Shown: positions 7,929 through 15,363 of the stretch, piece by piece
Layout: each line of letters opens with the position of its first letter
How positions within the stretch are numbered: the first letter of the stretch is position 1
NCBI GenBank assembly: GCA_037045355.1
Contig: JBAOHO010000029.1
Span: 1 to 64,000 of the forward strand
Reading direction: 5' to 3'
Length of the DNA stretch: 64,000 nucleotides
Origin: Candidatus Nanopelagicales bacterium
Lineage (GTDB): Bacteria > Actinomycetota > Actinomycetes > S36-B12 > GCA-2699445
Translations under genes and position numbers: made by a program
The notes under the pieces: generated by a model
The model's input: only the letters and a program-made list of their open reading frames with translations
What the model was told of the DNA's origin: nothing
Database searches by the model: none

Positions 7929-8306
7929 TCACGGTTGGCCGGTGCGGTCGCGTTCCACGTCGACGGCGACGCCGAGCAGTTGTGGCCCGGCGATCTCGAG
8001 TCGTACGCGGTAGCCGGCTCGGCGGACGGCGAGTTGCATCTGCTCGATCTGCTGGGTGGCGACTTCGAGTTCCTCGCCGGGTGTCATCGAGCACCGGCCG
8101 TGGGGATGAGCGTGCCGTGGTTGCTCGGCGTCGCTTCGACGGATGCGGATGACGCCAGACCCACGCGGTAGGCCGGCCGGCAGGTCGCCGCGGGCGATCG
8201 CGCGGCGGATGGTCTTGGCGGACACGCGGCGCAGGGCGGCGACCTCGGCGATGGTGAGGTCAGGTTCCCCCCTCGAGGGGTTCTGCGGTGACGGGCGGGC
8301 GGGCAT
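7929..8306 (-). CDS. Excisionase-like HTH protein
   Basis: The start is ATG 8306 (MPARPSPQNPSRGE). The segment LTIAEVAALRRVSAKTIRRA is a MerR-type winged helix of the excisionase (Xis/AlpA, HTH_17) class, and IARGDLPAGL is its typical continuation. Such proteins bend att DNA and direct the recombinase toward excision. The C-terminal part (MTPGEELEVATQQIEQ onward) is unusual for Xis and may be a second small gene fused by a lost stop. Its place beside the integrase gene supports the assignment. Confidence 0.65.
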   Translation of the reverse strand: MPARPSPQNPSRGEPDLTIAEVAALRRVSAKTIRRAIARGDLPAGLPRGSGVIRIRRSDAEQPRHAHPHGRCSMTPGEELEVATQQIEQMQLAVRRAGYRVRLEIAGPQLLGVAVDVERDRTGQP

Positions 8307-8627
8307 ACTGGAAACGGCCTCTCTCATCGGAGTGGTATGCCGTCCGCTCCCGATCTCGCCAAAGACAGGGGGGCGGGCGGCGATTGCGTTCACAACATCG
8401 AGCCGGGAATCGTGGCGCGTCAAGTCACCCGGAGGGCGTCGCGAACCTCGAACTTCAGAGCACTAGTCGACGTTGAGTTTGCCTACCTGTCGTTATTGGG
8501 CCGCCGAGATCCCGACGAGATCCCTAATAGCCGATGGCAACAGTCGCCGAGGCTCCGGCTAGGTGTCCTAGCGCTGGCAACGTGGCGCGATCAGTCCGAC
8601 TGAGACATCGGCCGCGATGCGGACGAA
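8307..8627. other. Intergenic stretch between xis-like and integrase genes
   Basis: I see no gene here. The region is less GC-rich than its surroundings, for example tacctgtcgttattgg around 8485-8500, and may carry the promoter for the leftward cluster that starts with the xis-like gene. Confidence 0.35.
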
Positions 8628-9765
8628 TCAGGCCCCGGTCGCCATTCCCGACAGCGCCTCGGCGATCGCCCGATCCCGGTCAGCGGCGACGTGCTGATAA
8701 CGCATGGCGGCTCCTGGCGTCGAGTGCCCCATCCGAGACATCAGTTCAGCCAACGTCGCTCCGGTCGCCGCGGCCAACGTGGCCGACGTGTGCCGCAGAT
8801 CGTGGAACCGCAAGTCTGGCCGGCCGGCCTTCTCCCGGGCCGGGTGAATACCAGCCGTAGAACGTCGCCGGCGGCAGGATTTCCCGCCGCTGTCGGACGC
8901 GAACAGCAGAGCATCCGCGACCCCGGGCCACGTGGCGGTCAGGTGATCGCGCGATCAGGGGCACGACGTGCGGCGGGATCGTGACGTCGCGGATGCCGGC
9001 GGTCGACTTCGGGGTGTCCACGATCACCTCGCCGTCGGCGCGCACGACTCCACGACGGACCCGCAGGACGCCGGCGGCCAGGTCGACGTCACGGCGGCGC
9101 AGTTCGGTCACCTCGCCGAATCTCAGCCCGCACCACGCGGCCAGCCAGACCATGGCGGCCAGCCTGTCCGGCATCGCCTCGGCGATCGCGGTCACCTCGG
9201 GGATGGTGGCAACGGTGATGGTCTTGTCCCGCTTCGTACTGCCGGCTCCACGGATGCGACAGGGGTTCGCAGCGATCACGTCGTCATCGACAGCGGTGCC
9301 CAGAATCGTCCTGAGCAGCCCGTAGGCGTGGGCGCGCGTCGTGGGCCGGCCCGGGGCCAGGTCGGCGTGCCACGAGCGGATCATGGCCGGCGTGATCTGC
9401 TCGAGGGCGTAGGACCCGAACGCCGGTTCGATCCACTGCTCGATCAGGCGTCGGTAGTCACCACGGGTGCGCGGCTTCAGGTCTCGTTCCTCGAGCCAGC
9501 GCCAGGCATAGCCGGCCAGCGTCGCGTCGTCGTTCCCGCCGGCCGCCGGCCGCTGGGGGGCCGGCGCTCGCCACGATCCGCGGTCCACGGCTCGAGTCTG
9601 CTCACGTAGCCATTCCTCGGCGTCGATGCGGGTATCGAACGTGGTCGGTCCGGGGTAGACGTTGCCGTTAGGGCCGGGGAACTTCGCCTGCCAGCGCCGC
9701 GAGGGCAGTTGTCGAACGTGGCCGGTCCCGTTGGTCCGGCGTGAGCGGGTGCGTCGCTTCGCCAT
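8628..9765 (-). pseudogene. int: Tyrosine recombinase (integrase), frame-disrupted
   Basis: The start is ATG 9765 (MAKRRTRSRRTNGTG). An Arm-type DNA-binding start is followed by a SAM-like core-binding domain and a catalytic domain. The first Arg lies in WCGLRFGEVTELRRRDV and the Lys region is TPKSTAGIRDV. The HDLRHTSATL box, MGHSTPG and the YQH tyrosine lie in another frame, ending at 8628. Between them the frame switches near 8947, 8883 and 8847, so a continuous enzyme cannot be made as written. All catalytic residues survive, so either inactivation is recent or the indels are sequence errors. It sits at the right border reading inward, as integrases do next to att. Confidence 0.8.
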
Positions 9766-9771
9766 GGGTAC

Positions 9772-9805
9772 AACTTTGCACGGCCCCCCGATTCCGTGCA
9801 AAGTT
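9772..9805. promoter_or_regulatory. Inverted repeat at the integrase start
   Basis: AACTTTGCACGG (9772-9783) and its exact complement (9794-9805) are separated by 10 bp and lie immediately upstream of the integrase ATG at 9765. The position suits an operator for repression of int or an arm-type site for the recombinase. Confidence 0.55.
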
Positions 9806-9900
9806 TGCGGGTATCAGGGGGGTCTCGTGTCCATCGGACGTCCAGCGTTTCCGGGGCATTTCACACTCAGACGGCCCTCTTCACGCCTGACGTGAGTCCG

Positions 9901-9921
9901 GTTCGAACCCAGTATCGACCA
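9901..9921 (+). other. tRNA 3'-end-like fragment, probable attachment site
   Basis: From gttcgaac the sequence reads as a T-loop, T-stem 3' strand (ccagt), acceptor strand (atcgacc) and discriminator A, followed at once by a terminator. The bases upstream do not complete the T-stem and no tRNA 5' half is present. This is what an integrative element leaves when it inserts in a tRNA 3' end. The partner copy would lie just left of the window. Confidence 0.5.
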
Positions 9922-9925
9922 CCCC

Positions 9926-9953
9926 GAAACCCCTTGGTTATCAAGGGGGTTTC
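9926..9953. terminator. Terminator after tRNA-like fragment
   Basis: GAAACCCCTTG pairs with CAAGGGGGTTTC around gttat and is followed by tctct. It is nearly the same as the terminator after the tRNA-Val gene at 21410-21436. Confidence 0.75.
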
Positions 9954-10177
9954 TCTCACGCCGAAACAGAACCCGGCCACGTGCGGATCGACGCGGCGGT
10001 GGCGCATCTGGCAATGACGCCGGGTGAGGCCCGTGTACTGGACAGGTGCTCATCGTCGCGGCGGATGTGGTGCAGAAATCGGCGCAATAGCACAACACTC
10101 AAGCGCGTAGCGGTTTCAGGGACGAATCGCCCCGCAGGTCCTTGGTCGCCGGTGATCTCGCCGGTCTACACACCTAC

Positions 10178-10969
10178 ATGCGCGTTAAACCAAATGCTCT
10201 GGTGGGCATCGGCATCTGGGTCCTCTACGTGGTGATCATCACCGTTGTTTCGAAGATCAACGGGGTCCCTTACGACGAAATCGGGGACTCCACGTCGAAC
10301 CTGCTGCGTGGGGCCGTGATTTCGCTGGCCATCGGCGGCCTGATCATCGCGGGGCTGTCGGCCTGGATGGGATGGTTCGGGGCGGCCATGCACGACCAGT
10401 ACCGAATCCGGGCCTGGTGGATGCTGATCGCACCGGCCCTGGTCGTGGTGGCGATCGGCGGCAACCTCGTGTTCACGGACTGGGGCAACGTCGGTGCGGC
10501 GTTCCTCCTCGCGGCACTGGCCTTGGCTATTACCGTTGGTTTCGCCGAGGAGTTCGTCTGCCGAGGCATGCTGCTGGTCGGTCTGCGCGGGAGTTTCCAG
10601 GAGGTCGTGGCGTGGGCGCTGAGCTGCGTCCTTTTCGGTCTGATGCACGCGGCCAACATCCTCATGGGCGCGCCAGCGGCCGGAACCGTGGGCCAGATCG
10701 TCAGTTCGGCGCTGGCCGGCAGTACCTACTACCTGCTCCGCCGGTACTTCGGTTCGTTGATCCCCGCGATGATCCTGCACGGACTATTCGAGCTGTCCAT
10801 CTTCGTGCAGTCCCACTCCGGCTCTGAGGGCACGCTCCTGGTCCTGCTCGACTGGCCCGCCGGCATCATCGCGACGATCGCGGCGCTGGTGGTCGCCCTG
10901 CGCACGGACAAGGGACCCAAGGAGTCCTACGCCAAGGGTGCCTCCGAGCTCGTGCCTGCGGCTGCCTAA
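10178..10969 (+). CDS. CPBP-family intramembrane metalloprotease
   Basis: This protein of about 263 aa has seven or so hydrophobic segments. The three family motifs are present: EEFVCRGML (EExxxR), FGLMHAANILMG (FxxxH) and ILHGLFELS (HxxxE/N-like). This family includes type II CAAX prenyl endopeptidases and the Abi/bacteriocin-immunity proteins; it acts in the membrane with a glutamate/histidine metal site. ATG 10178 was chosen because the first membrane helix follows directly; a TTG at 10142 is an alternative. It is the first gene to the right of the element border. A role in peptide processing or immunity is possible but unproven. Confidence 0.85.
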   Translation: MRVKPNALVGIGIWVLYVVIITVVSKINGVPYDEIGDSTSNLLRGAVISLAIGGLIIAGLSAWMGWFGAAMHDQYRIRAWWMLIAPALVVVAIGGNLVFTDWGNVGAAFLLAALALAITVGFAEEFVCRGMLLVGLRGSFQEVVAWALSCVLFGLMHAANILMGAPAAGTVGQIVSSALAGSTYYLLRRYFGSLIPAMILHGLFELSIFVQSHSGSEGTLLVLLDWPAGIIATIAALVVALRTDKGPKESYAKGASELVPAAA

Positions 10970-11463
10970 CTTCAGACGAGCGCTGGGCCTGTTCTCGACG
11001 GTCGGTTCTGAGCAGTCGTGGGGCTCACCGCCCGGCTGTGCAGCGGAGTCACTACCCCGTTGCTCGGAGTACTCAAGTGGTGGGAACTCGGCAGGTGGGG
11101 CCATGGCCACGGGCCCAGTTGCGCGCCCAGTCACCGCACAGGGCTCGGAGGGGTCCGTCGGTGGGCAGCCAGAAGCACGGCTCATCTCGCTCGGCAAGAT
11201 GCCTGAGGCAAGACGTGCTCGCCATGACCGGACCGACGGCCAGGAGCCGCTCTTTGTTGGCGAGCCAGTAGGTGTCGGCGCTTGAGGAACATCGGTGCGA
11301 GAAGTCACGCTAGACAGGCCTCCAACTCTGAAGCTGCCCCGAACCGACAATTTGTTAGCCCTGGTGCAAGATCGCTTGGGGGTCAACGAGCCGACGTTGG
11401 TCCCGAGCCGCGTCTTGATCGACAACGGCAGGTTTCCAGGCGACCCAGCGGGTCTCTCTCATC
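10970..11463. other. Intergenic stretch, no clear gene
   Basis: This stretch of about 494 bp lies between convergent genes. A 74-codon plus-strand ORF starting near 11295 (MREVTLDRPPTLKLPRTD) has protein-like composition, but it runs into the opposite-strand gene at 11464 and lacks support. I see no other feature. Confidence 0.35.
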
Positions 11464-12072
11464 TCAGGTGCGACTGGTTGGTTGCCCATCTGATGGCGGA
11501 TGGCCGAGGAGGTCCCTGATCGGGATGGTGTCGCGCGTGAAGTGGTGTTCCACCCCCAGTTTGTCGGTCCAGATGTGACTGGGTTCCTCGATTTTGAGCG
11601 CCTGCACGTCGGCGGCTTGAACAACTCCGAGCAATTCGCTGTGGTGGCTGACCTGGGCGAGGGCGATGGCGCCGGTTCGCAGAGCGAAGACGATGGCGAT
11701 GTCGTTGGTGTAGGTCCAGGTGGGTTGCCCGTAGCTGACCTGACGCACGGTTTCCTGCACGATTAGCACATCCCGTACTTCCTCGCCGGCGTGGAAGTAG
11801 TACCGGTGCCCGGACTCGGTGGTGGCGGCGAGGTCTGCGGCTCCTTGGTCGACGCGTAGACGCGAGTAGGAATCCTGTTCACCTTCGAAGTCCAGCTCGT
11901 CGACCTCCCCGCTGATGGTCAGTTCCGATTCCTCGGTTGCCACGATCAACGAGACGTCCGTCATCCAGTTGCTCACGTGTGGGCCTCCGAGGTACCGCCA
12001 GCGTTGCCCGCGCAGGTCCGCTAGCCGCGTGAGGGACTCGTGGTCGAGGTTCTGGGTCACGGTGATCGTCAT
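11464..12072 (-). CDS. Hypothetical protein, possible immunity partner
   Basis: This 202-aa acidic soluble protein starts at ATG 12072 (MTITVTQNLDHESL) behind AGAAAGGG. It begins two bases after the stop of the upstream gene, so the two are coupled. The sequence is beta-rich (DVSLIVATEESELTISGEVD) with no signal peptide or membrane segment. I recognise no family. Its acidity, size and tight placement behind a toxin-like gene suggest an immunity protein, which is inference only. Confidence 0.6.
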   Translation of the reverse strand: MTITVTQNLDHESLTRLADLRGQRWRYLGGPHVSNWMTDVSLIVATEESELTISGEVDELDFEGEQDSYSRLRVDQGAADLAATTESGHRYYFHAGEEVRDVLIVQETVRQVSYGQPTWTYTNDIAIVFALRTGAIALAQVSHHSELLGVVQAADVQALKIEEPSHIWTDKLGVEHHFTRDTIPIRDLLGHPPSDGQPTSRT

Positions 12073-12074
12073 GG

Positions 12075-12488
12075 TCAGCCCTTTCTGAAGTGGATGCGGT
12101 AGCGGGGCGGGAAACCGTGTCCGGAGGTCCTGATGTCGATGTCGACGGCTGGGTTGTCCGCACCGCTCTTGGTCGCTGATGAGGTCATGGGTCGCCAAAC
12201 GACGTGCGACCGGTCGGAGAACTCGCCGATCCAGCCGGGGCCGTACTTGGTCTGGATCTGCCGGATGGTGGCTCCTTGACTCAGGGCGGTCCAGAACTCC
12301 TCGGCGGTGTGAAGAGGGGTATCGCTGCGCACCTCTGAGATCCGGTCGCTGATTCTGGTGCCGAAACGCTTCTCCTTGTCGAGCGGATATGTGCGCGAGA
12401 GCTGGTGGATGTTGTTCTTGAGGACTTGGAACGATGCTGGCGATCCGTTGTAGCCGCCACCGCTTTGTGACCCCATGTCAGGCCGCAT
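12075..12488 (-). CDS. Hypothetical protein resembling a polymorphic-toxin C-terminus
   Basis: The start is either ATG 12488 or ATG 12476 (MGSQSGGGYNGSP); the second begins one base after the upstream stop. The last 45 residues (HVVWRPMTSSATKSG, then PAVDID and YRIHF) resemble the beta-hairpin end common in toxin modules that terminate Rhs, CDI or ESX-linked polyproteins (VxWRPxSxSxGxPAVDI). There is no secretion domain. Followed immediately by the possible immunity gene, it may be a detached toxin cartridge; this comparison is from memory and not proven. Confidence 0.55.
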   Translation of the reverse strand: MRPDMGSQSGGGYNGSPASFQVLKNNIHQLSRTYPLDKEKRFGTRISDRISEVRSDTPLHTAEEFWTALSQGATIRQIQTKYGPGWIGEFSDRSHVVWRPMTSSATKSGADNPAVDIDIRTSGHGFPPRYRIHFRKG

Positions 12489-13182
12489 TCTTCTTGGCGC
12501 GGGTCCGGTCGGGGAGGAGATGAACGATGTCGGTGCGACTGGCGAGGTGGCGGATCAAGTCGTGGTCGACGGTTCCGTGGACGAACAGCACCGTTGGTGC
12601 CAGACGTTCGACCATTTCGTGCAGGCCCAGCAGGAATCCTTGGCGCAGTTGTCGGTCGCGCCAGCATCCGTGGTTGGACACGCTGACGGCGGAGCCGATG
12701 TCGATGCCGTCGAAGCAGTAGTCGAAGTCGCGTTGGTCGCACCATCGGATGTTTGGGATGACCCGCAGGCCGCGGGTCTGGTAGTACGCGCCGACCGCTC
12801 GGCCCATGCGAATCGCCAGAACGCGGAGGTCTGGTGGGTCTTGTGCCCGGACGGAGAAGTCGGGCGGGATGACGCCCCAGAACCCCGCGAAGCGGTCGGG
12901 GAATGGCCGGGGGTTGACCATCTGGCTGCGTAGCTTGCGGTCTTGGACGTATCCGTGCAGCACGGTGCCGGGTGGATCCGTGGCTTGGCCCCGTTTGTCG
13001 TAGGCGGTCGAGTTGCTCGGCAGGGCTGCGTATGTCGGGGCAGCGATCTTCGGGATCTGCCAGCGACCGACCACTGGAACGCCGTATGGAAACCAGTCGG
13101 GCGGTCCGTCGATGACATGGCGCACGGCGGCGTCCCAAACCGCCGTTGTGTGGGCGCTGCCCGGGTGATCGGGGTCTAGCAT
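12478..13182 (-). CDS. DUF4417-family protein
   Basis: This 234-aa protein starts at ATG 13182 (MLDPDHPGSAHTTAVWD) behind GGAAGG. It shows the DUF4417 pattern: FAGFWGVIPPDFSV, then RGLRVIPNIRWCDQRDFDYC, CFDGIDIGSAVSVSNHGC and LHEMVERLAPTVLFVHG. The family occurs in phages, plasmids and genomic islands and has no established function. Here it leads a three-gene minus-strand run with the toxin-like and immunity-like genes and follows a strong hairpin. Nothing in the sequence shows a catalytic site. Confidence 0.75.
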   Translation of the reverse strand: MLDPDHPGSAHTTAVWDAAVRHVIDGPPDWFPYGVPVVGRWQIPKIAAPTYAALPSNSTAYDKRGQATDPPGTVLHGYVQDRKLRSQMVNPRPFPDRFAGFWGVIPPDFSVRAQDPPDLRVLAIRMGRAVGAYYQTRGLRVIPNIRWCDQRDFDYCFDGIDIGSAVSVSNHGCWRDRQLRQGFLLGLHEMVERLAPTVLFVHGTVDHDLIRHLASRTDIVHLLPDRTRAKKNAA

Positions 13183-13255
13183 GAGAATTCCTTCCGGGTC
13201 TTCGAATGAGGTCTGAAGGTTGTGTCTGCAGGCGGTTGCAGCCGCCAACGACGCC

Positions 13256-13288
13256 ACTTTGGGTGGGCGCAGCGCGCCCACCCAAAGT
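13256..13288. terminator. Perfect 15-bp stem-loop
   Basis: actttgggtgggcgc (13256-13270) pairs exactly with 13274-13288 around a 3-nt loop. It begins two bases after the minus-strand stop of the ImmA-like gene. There is no long T run, so it may be a non-canonical terminator or an RNA-stabilising hairpin separating that gene from DUF4417. Confidence 0.6.
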
Positions 13289-13290
13289 TG

Positions 13291-14331
13291 TCATGGCCAG
13301 GCCATCAGGGCCTCCTCGGCGGTGGGGAGGGCCCGTCCCAGAACGGATGACCACTCAAGGATCTTTCGGTGCTGGAGATGTCCGACGACGACCGCGGGGG
13401 CCACCGCGTGCGCGGCGGCCAGCTCCGCTATCGCTTGTTTGGTGAGTGACCCACTCACTGTGATGCCTTCGGGGAAGACCCAAGATGAGGCCAGGTCATT
13501 CATCTGCTCCTCGACCCCGAGATCTCCGATGACCCGTTCCTCGGTTCCCTCGTGGACCCTAGGAGTTTGCTTCCAGTGGCCGCTGACGACGTGGGCGCAT
13601 TCGTGGAGCAAGGCGAACAGGACCTTGTCCAACCGCTTGCCGCGACCCGATACGGCGATCATCGGGTGGCCGTCCAGGTTCAGAGAGACACCGTCGATGC
13701 GTCCGCCGGGCAGGGGTTTGACGTGGACCAGGGCCACACCCGTGGCCGCGAACATGGCCGGCAGGTCGACCAAGTCCTCGGGTGTAGTGATCGTCCGTGG
13801 GAGTCCCCGCACCAACGTGGTGAACTGCTGCTCGTCATACCTGCTCACGCTGAGGCTGCTGGCTTGACGCCGGGCCAGTGCGATCCACGCCGTCTGGGTC
13901 CGTGTGAACGGTTCATCCGCACTGCTGCGTTTGGCGGAAGCGCCGAACGTGGGGTCATCGCCCAGCAGCCCGCGCACAGCCTCGATCTGCTCGGCGGGAT
14001 CAGCCGGCGGCAGAACCCCGCGACGCACCAGTTCACGGACCGGAACCAAGTCCTCGGCCTGGGCTCGAGCCGTGATCACGTCCAGCCTGCGAGACTCCTG
14101 TGCTTTGCGGCGGGCGTCGGCAAGATCCTGCTGGGCTTGGATTGCCAGCCACTGCTCGGCTGGCCGGCTCGTCAACTCCTCCAGGTCCACGGCCATCGCC
14201 GGGTCGATTCGGCGTTTGCCCTGCATGATCTCCGAGACCGTCTGCACCGGCCAGCCCAGGACTCGTGCAAGGTCGGCCTGAGCCCATGCACGACGGTCGA
14301 GTTCCGCACGCAGATCAGTGGCGATCACCAT
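13291..14331 (-). CDS. XRE HTH domain fused to ImmA/IrrE metalloprotease
   Basis: This 346-aa protein starts at ATG 14331. Residues 5-70 form an XRE-type HTH (WAQADLARVLGWPVQTVSEI, then QGKRRIDPAMAVDLEEL), like HigA antitoxins. The C-terminal half has the zinc peptidase motif LLHECAHVVSGHW (HExxH) of the ImmA/IrrE family. Such fusions act as repressors whose cleavage or metal state switches a mobile element, toxin or stress gene. A palindrome ATTCCTG-aaaa-CAGGAAT lies 24-41 bp upstream, suggesting autoregulation. It stands alone, with the strong hairpin behind it. Confidence 0.85.
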   Translation of the reverse strand: MVIATDLRAELDRRAWAQADLARVLGWPVQTVSEIMQGKRRIDPAMAVDLEELTSRPAEQWLAIQAQQDLADARRKAQESRRLDVITARAQAEDLVPVRELVRRGVLPPADPAEQIEAVRGLLGDDPTFGASAKRSSADEPFTRTQTAWIALARRQASSLSVSRYDEQQFTTLVRGLPRTITTPEDLVDLPAMFAATGVALVHVKPLPGGRIDGVSLNLDGHPMIAVSGRGKRLDKVLFALLHECAHVVSGHWKQTPRVHEGTEERVIGDLGVEEQMNDLASSWVFPEGITVSGSLTKQAIAELAAAHAVAPAVVVGHLQHRKILEWSSVLGRALPTAEEALMAWP

Positions 14332-14354
14332 GGGTCGCAGCGTAACACTGTCAC

Positions 14355-14372
14355 ATTCCTGAAAACAGGAAT
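14355..14372. promoter_or_regulatory. Candidate operator of the HTH-ImmA gene
   Basis: ATTCCTG and CAGGAAT form a perfect 7-bp inverted repeat with a 4-nt centre, just upstream of ATG 14331. Position and size suit the XRE domain of the gene it precedes. Confidence 0.5.
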
Positions 14373-14451
14373 ACGCATACGACACTTGGCGGGGGAATGC
14401 AGATGGCTCGAAACCACGGGCGTCAGGTCAAGTCATCGCGACCCATTGGGT

Positions 14452-14892
14452 TCAAGCAGCGTTTGGCTTGCCCAGCACTGCGTGTTCGGTGACGGTGATG
14501 CCCAGCGCATCGGCGACATCGCAGATGCGGGCGAGGCTGGCTGCGCGGTATCCGGTGGATTCGTAGCGCTGCACTTGCTGCTCGGCCACTCCGAGCGCGT
14601 CGGCGAGTTGCCGTTGAGTCCAGCCCTGCGCGATCCGCGCCTTGACCAGCAGGGTCGCCACCTCGGCCAGCGAGCCGGCCTCGAAGGTGGATACTGCACC
14701 GGAGCGCAGCAACTCGTACTCGGCGATCTCCGCGCGCAGGTCATCGGCCTGGGAGCGGACCGCGGCCAACTCCAGGGCGACCAGCCGCGATTCTGGACCG
14801 CGGTCCAGTTGTTCCGCCAGATTCGCGGCTGCGGAGTCGAAGGTCGCCAGATGCGCCTTGGTGGCGCGGTACTGAACCTCGTTGGTGATCAC
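14452..14892 (-). CDS. XRE-family antitoxin-like protein
   Basis: This 146-aa protein starts at GTG 14892, overlapping the stop of the upstream gene (GTGA). The N-terminus (MITNEVQYRATKAHLATFD) begins a coiled-coil region, and the C-terminal part (RIAQGWTQRQLADALGV, then EQQVQRYESTGY) is a clear XRE helix-turn-helix. This architecture pairs with small nucleotidyltransferase-like toxins. The probable role is to neutralise the upstream gene product and repress the operon. The toxin-first gene order is as in HigBA. Confidence 0.75.
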   Translation of the reverse strand: MITNEVQYRATKAHLATFDSAAANLAEQLDRGPESRLVALELAAVRSQADDLRAEIAEYELLRSGAVSTFEAGSLAEVATLLVKARIAQGWTQRQLADALGVAEQQVQRYESTGYRAASLARICDVADALGITVTEHAVLGKPNAA

Positions 14893-15326
14893 GTCGCCTC
14901 TCCCATCCTCAATACGACGATGCCCTTGCGGCCGGTGTCCCGCTCCTGGCGGAAGAACTCGGCGAACGTCAACCCGGACCCGGACTCAATGACGTTGGGC
15001 AGCAACTCCCCGCCGAAGCGCGCCTTCTGAGCTGCCCGGCCCGCGGAGAAGTCCATCAGGATCGGATCCAGCGCATCCAGATCGACTCCCGCGGTGTCCC
15101 AGCAGGCATCGAAATCGCCAGGTTCGTCCTTCGCAGTGACGAAGCTCCCGTTGAGCCACACGCGTCGGCATCCAGCCGCCGCCAGAAGCTCGATCGCCTC
15201 CGCCAGTCCGTCCAGCAGTTGCCGGCGGCGCGGGTTCCACCCGAACCGCTCGACGACCTCTTGCCATTCCACCTCGTACTCGCCATCGGGCAACCGACCG
15301 GACCCGGAGTCGAACGACGGCAGCAC
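14889..15326 (-). CDS. Nucleotidyltransferase-like toxin (DUF6932 type)
   Basis: This 145-aa protein starts at GTG 15326. The core VWLNGSFVTAKDEPGDFDAC holds a GS...DxD nucleotidyltransferase signature, as in the MNT/MenT fold and DUF6932 proteins that occur with XRE antitoxins. It overlaps the antitoxin-like gene by 4 bp. If active it would transfer a nucleotide to a tRNA or protein and so block growth; the substrate is unknown. A well-formed promoter places transcription start at or next to the GTG, so the mRNA is probably leaderless. Confidence 0.65.
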   Translation of the reverse strand: MLPSFDSGSGRLPDGEYEVEWQEVVERFGWNPRRRQLLDGLAEAIELLAAAGCRRVWLNGSFVTAKDEPGDFDACWDTAGVDLDALDPILMDFSAGRAAQKARFGGELLPNVIESGSGLTFAEFFRQERDTGRKGIVVLRMGEAT

Positions 15327-15334
15327 GCCACAAC

Positions 15335-15363
15335 ATTATCATTGTGATGATGCGGCACGTCAG
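15335..15363 (-). promoter_or_regulatory. Promoter of the toxin-antitoxin pair (leaderless)
   Basis: Reading leftward, a -35 CTGACG (15358-15363) and a -10 GATAAT (15335-15340) are separated by exactly 17 bp. The expected start point falls on or within a base or two of GTG 15326, and no ribosome-binding site precedes it. Confidence 0.6.

Noticed and set aside
10166..10780. 204-codon minus-strand ORF opposite the CPBP protease
   Set aside because: It is antisense to a gene with all three CPBP motifs and has histidine/aspartate-rich shadow composition.
11295..11519. 74-codon plus-strand ORF
   Set aside because: No ribosome-binding site, overlaps the opposite-strand gene, and no recognisable motif.
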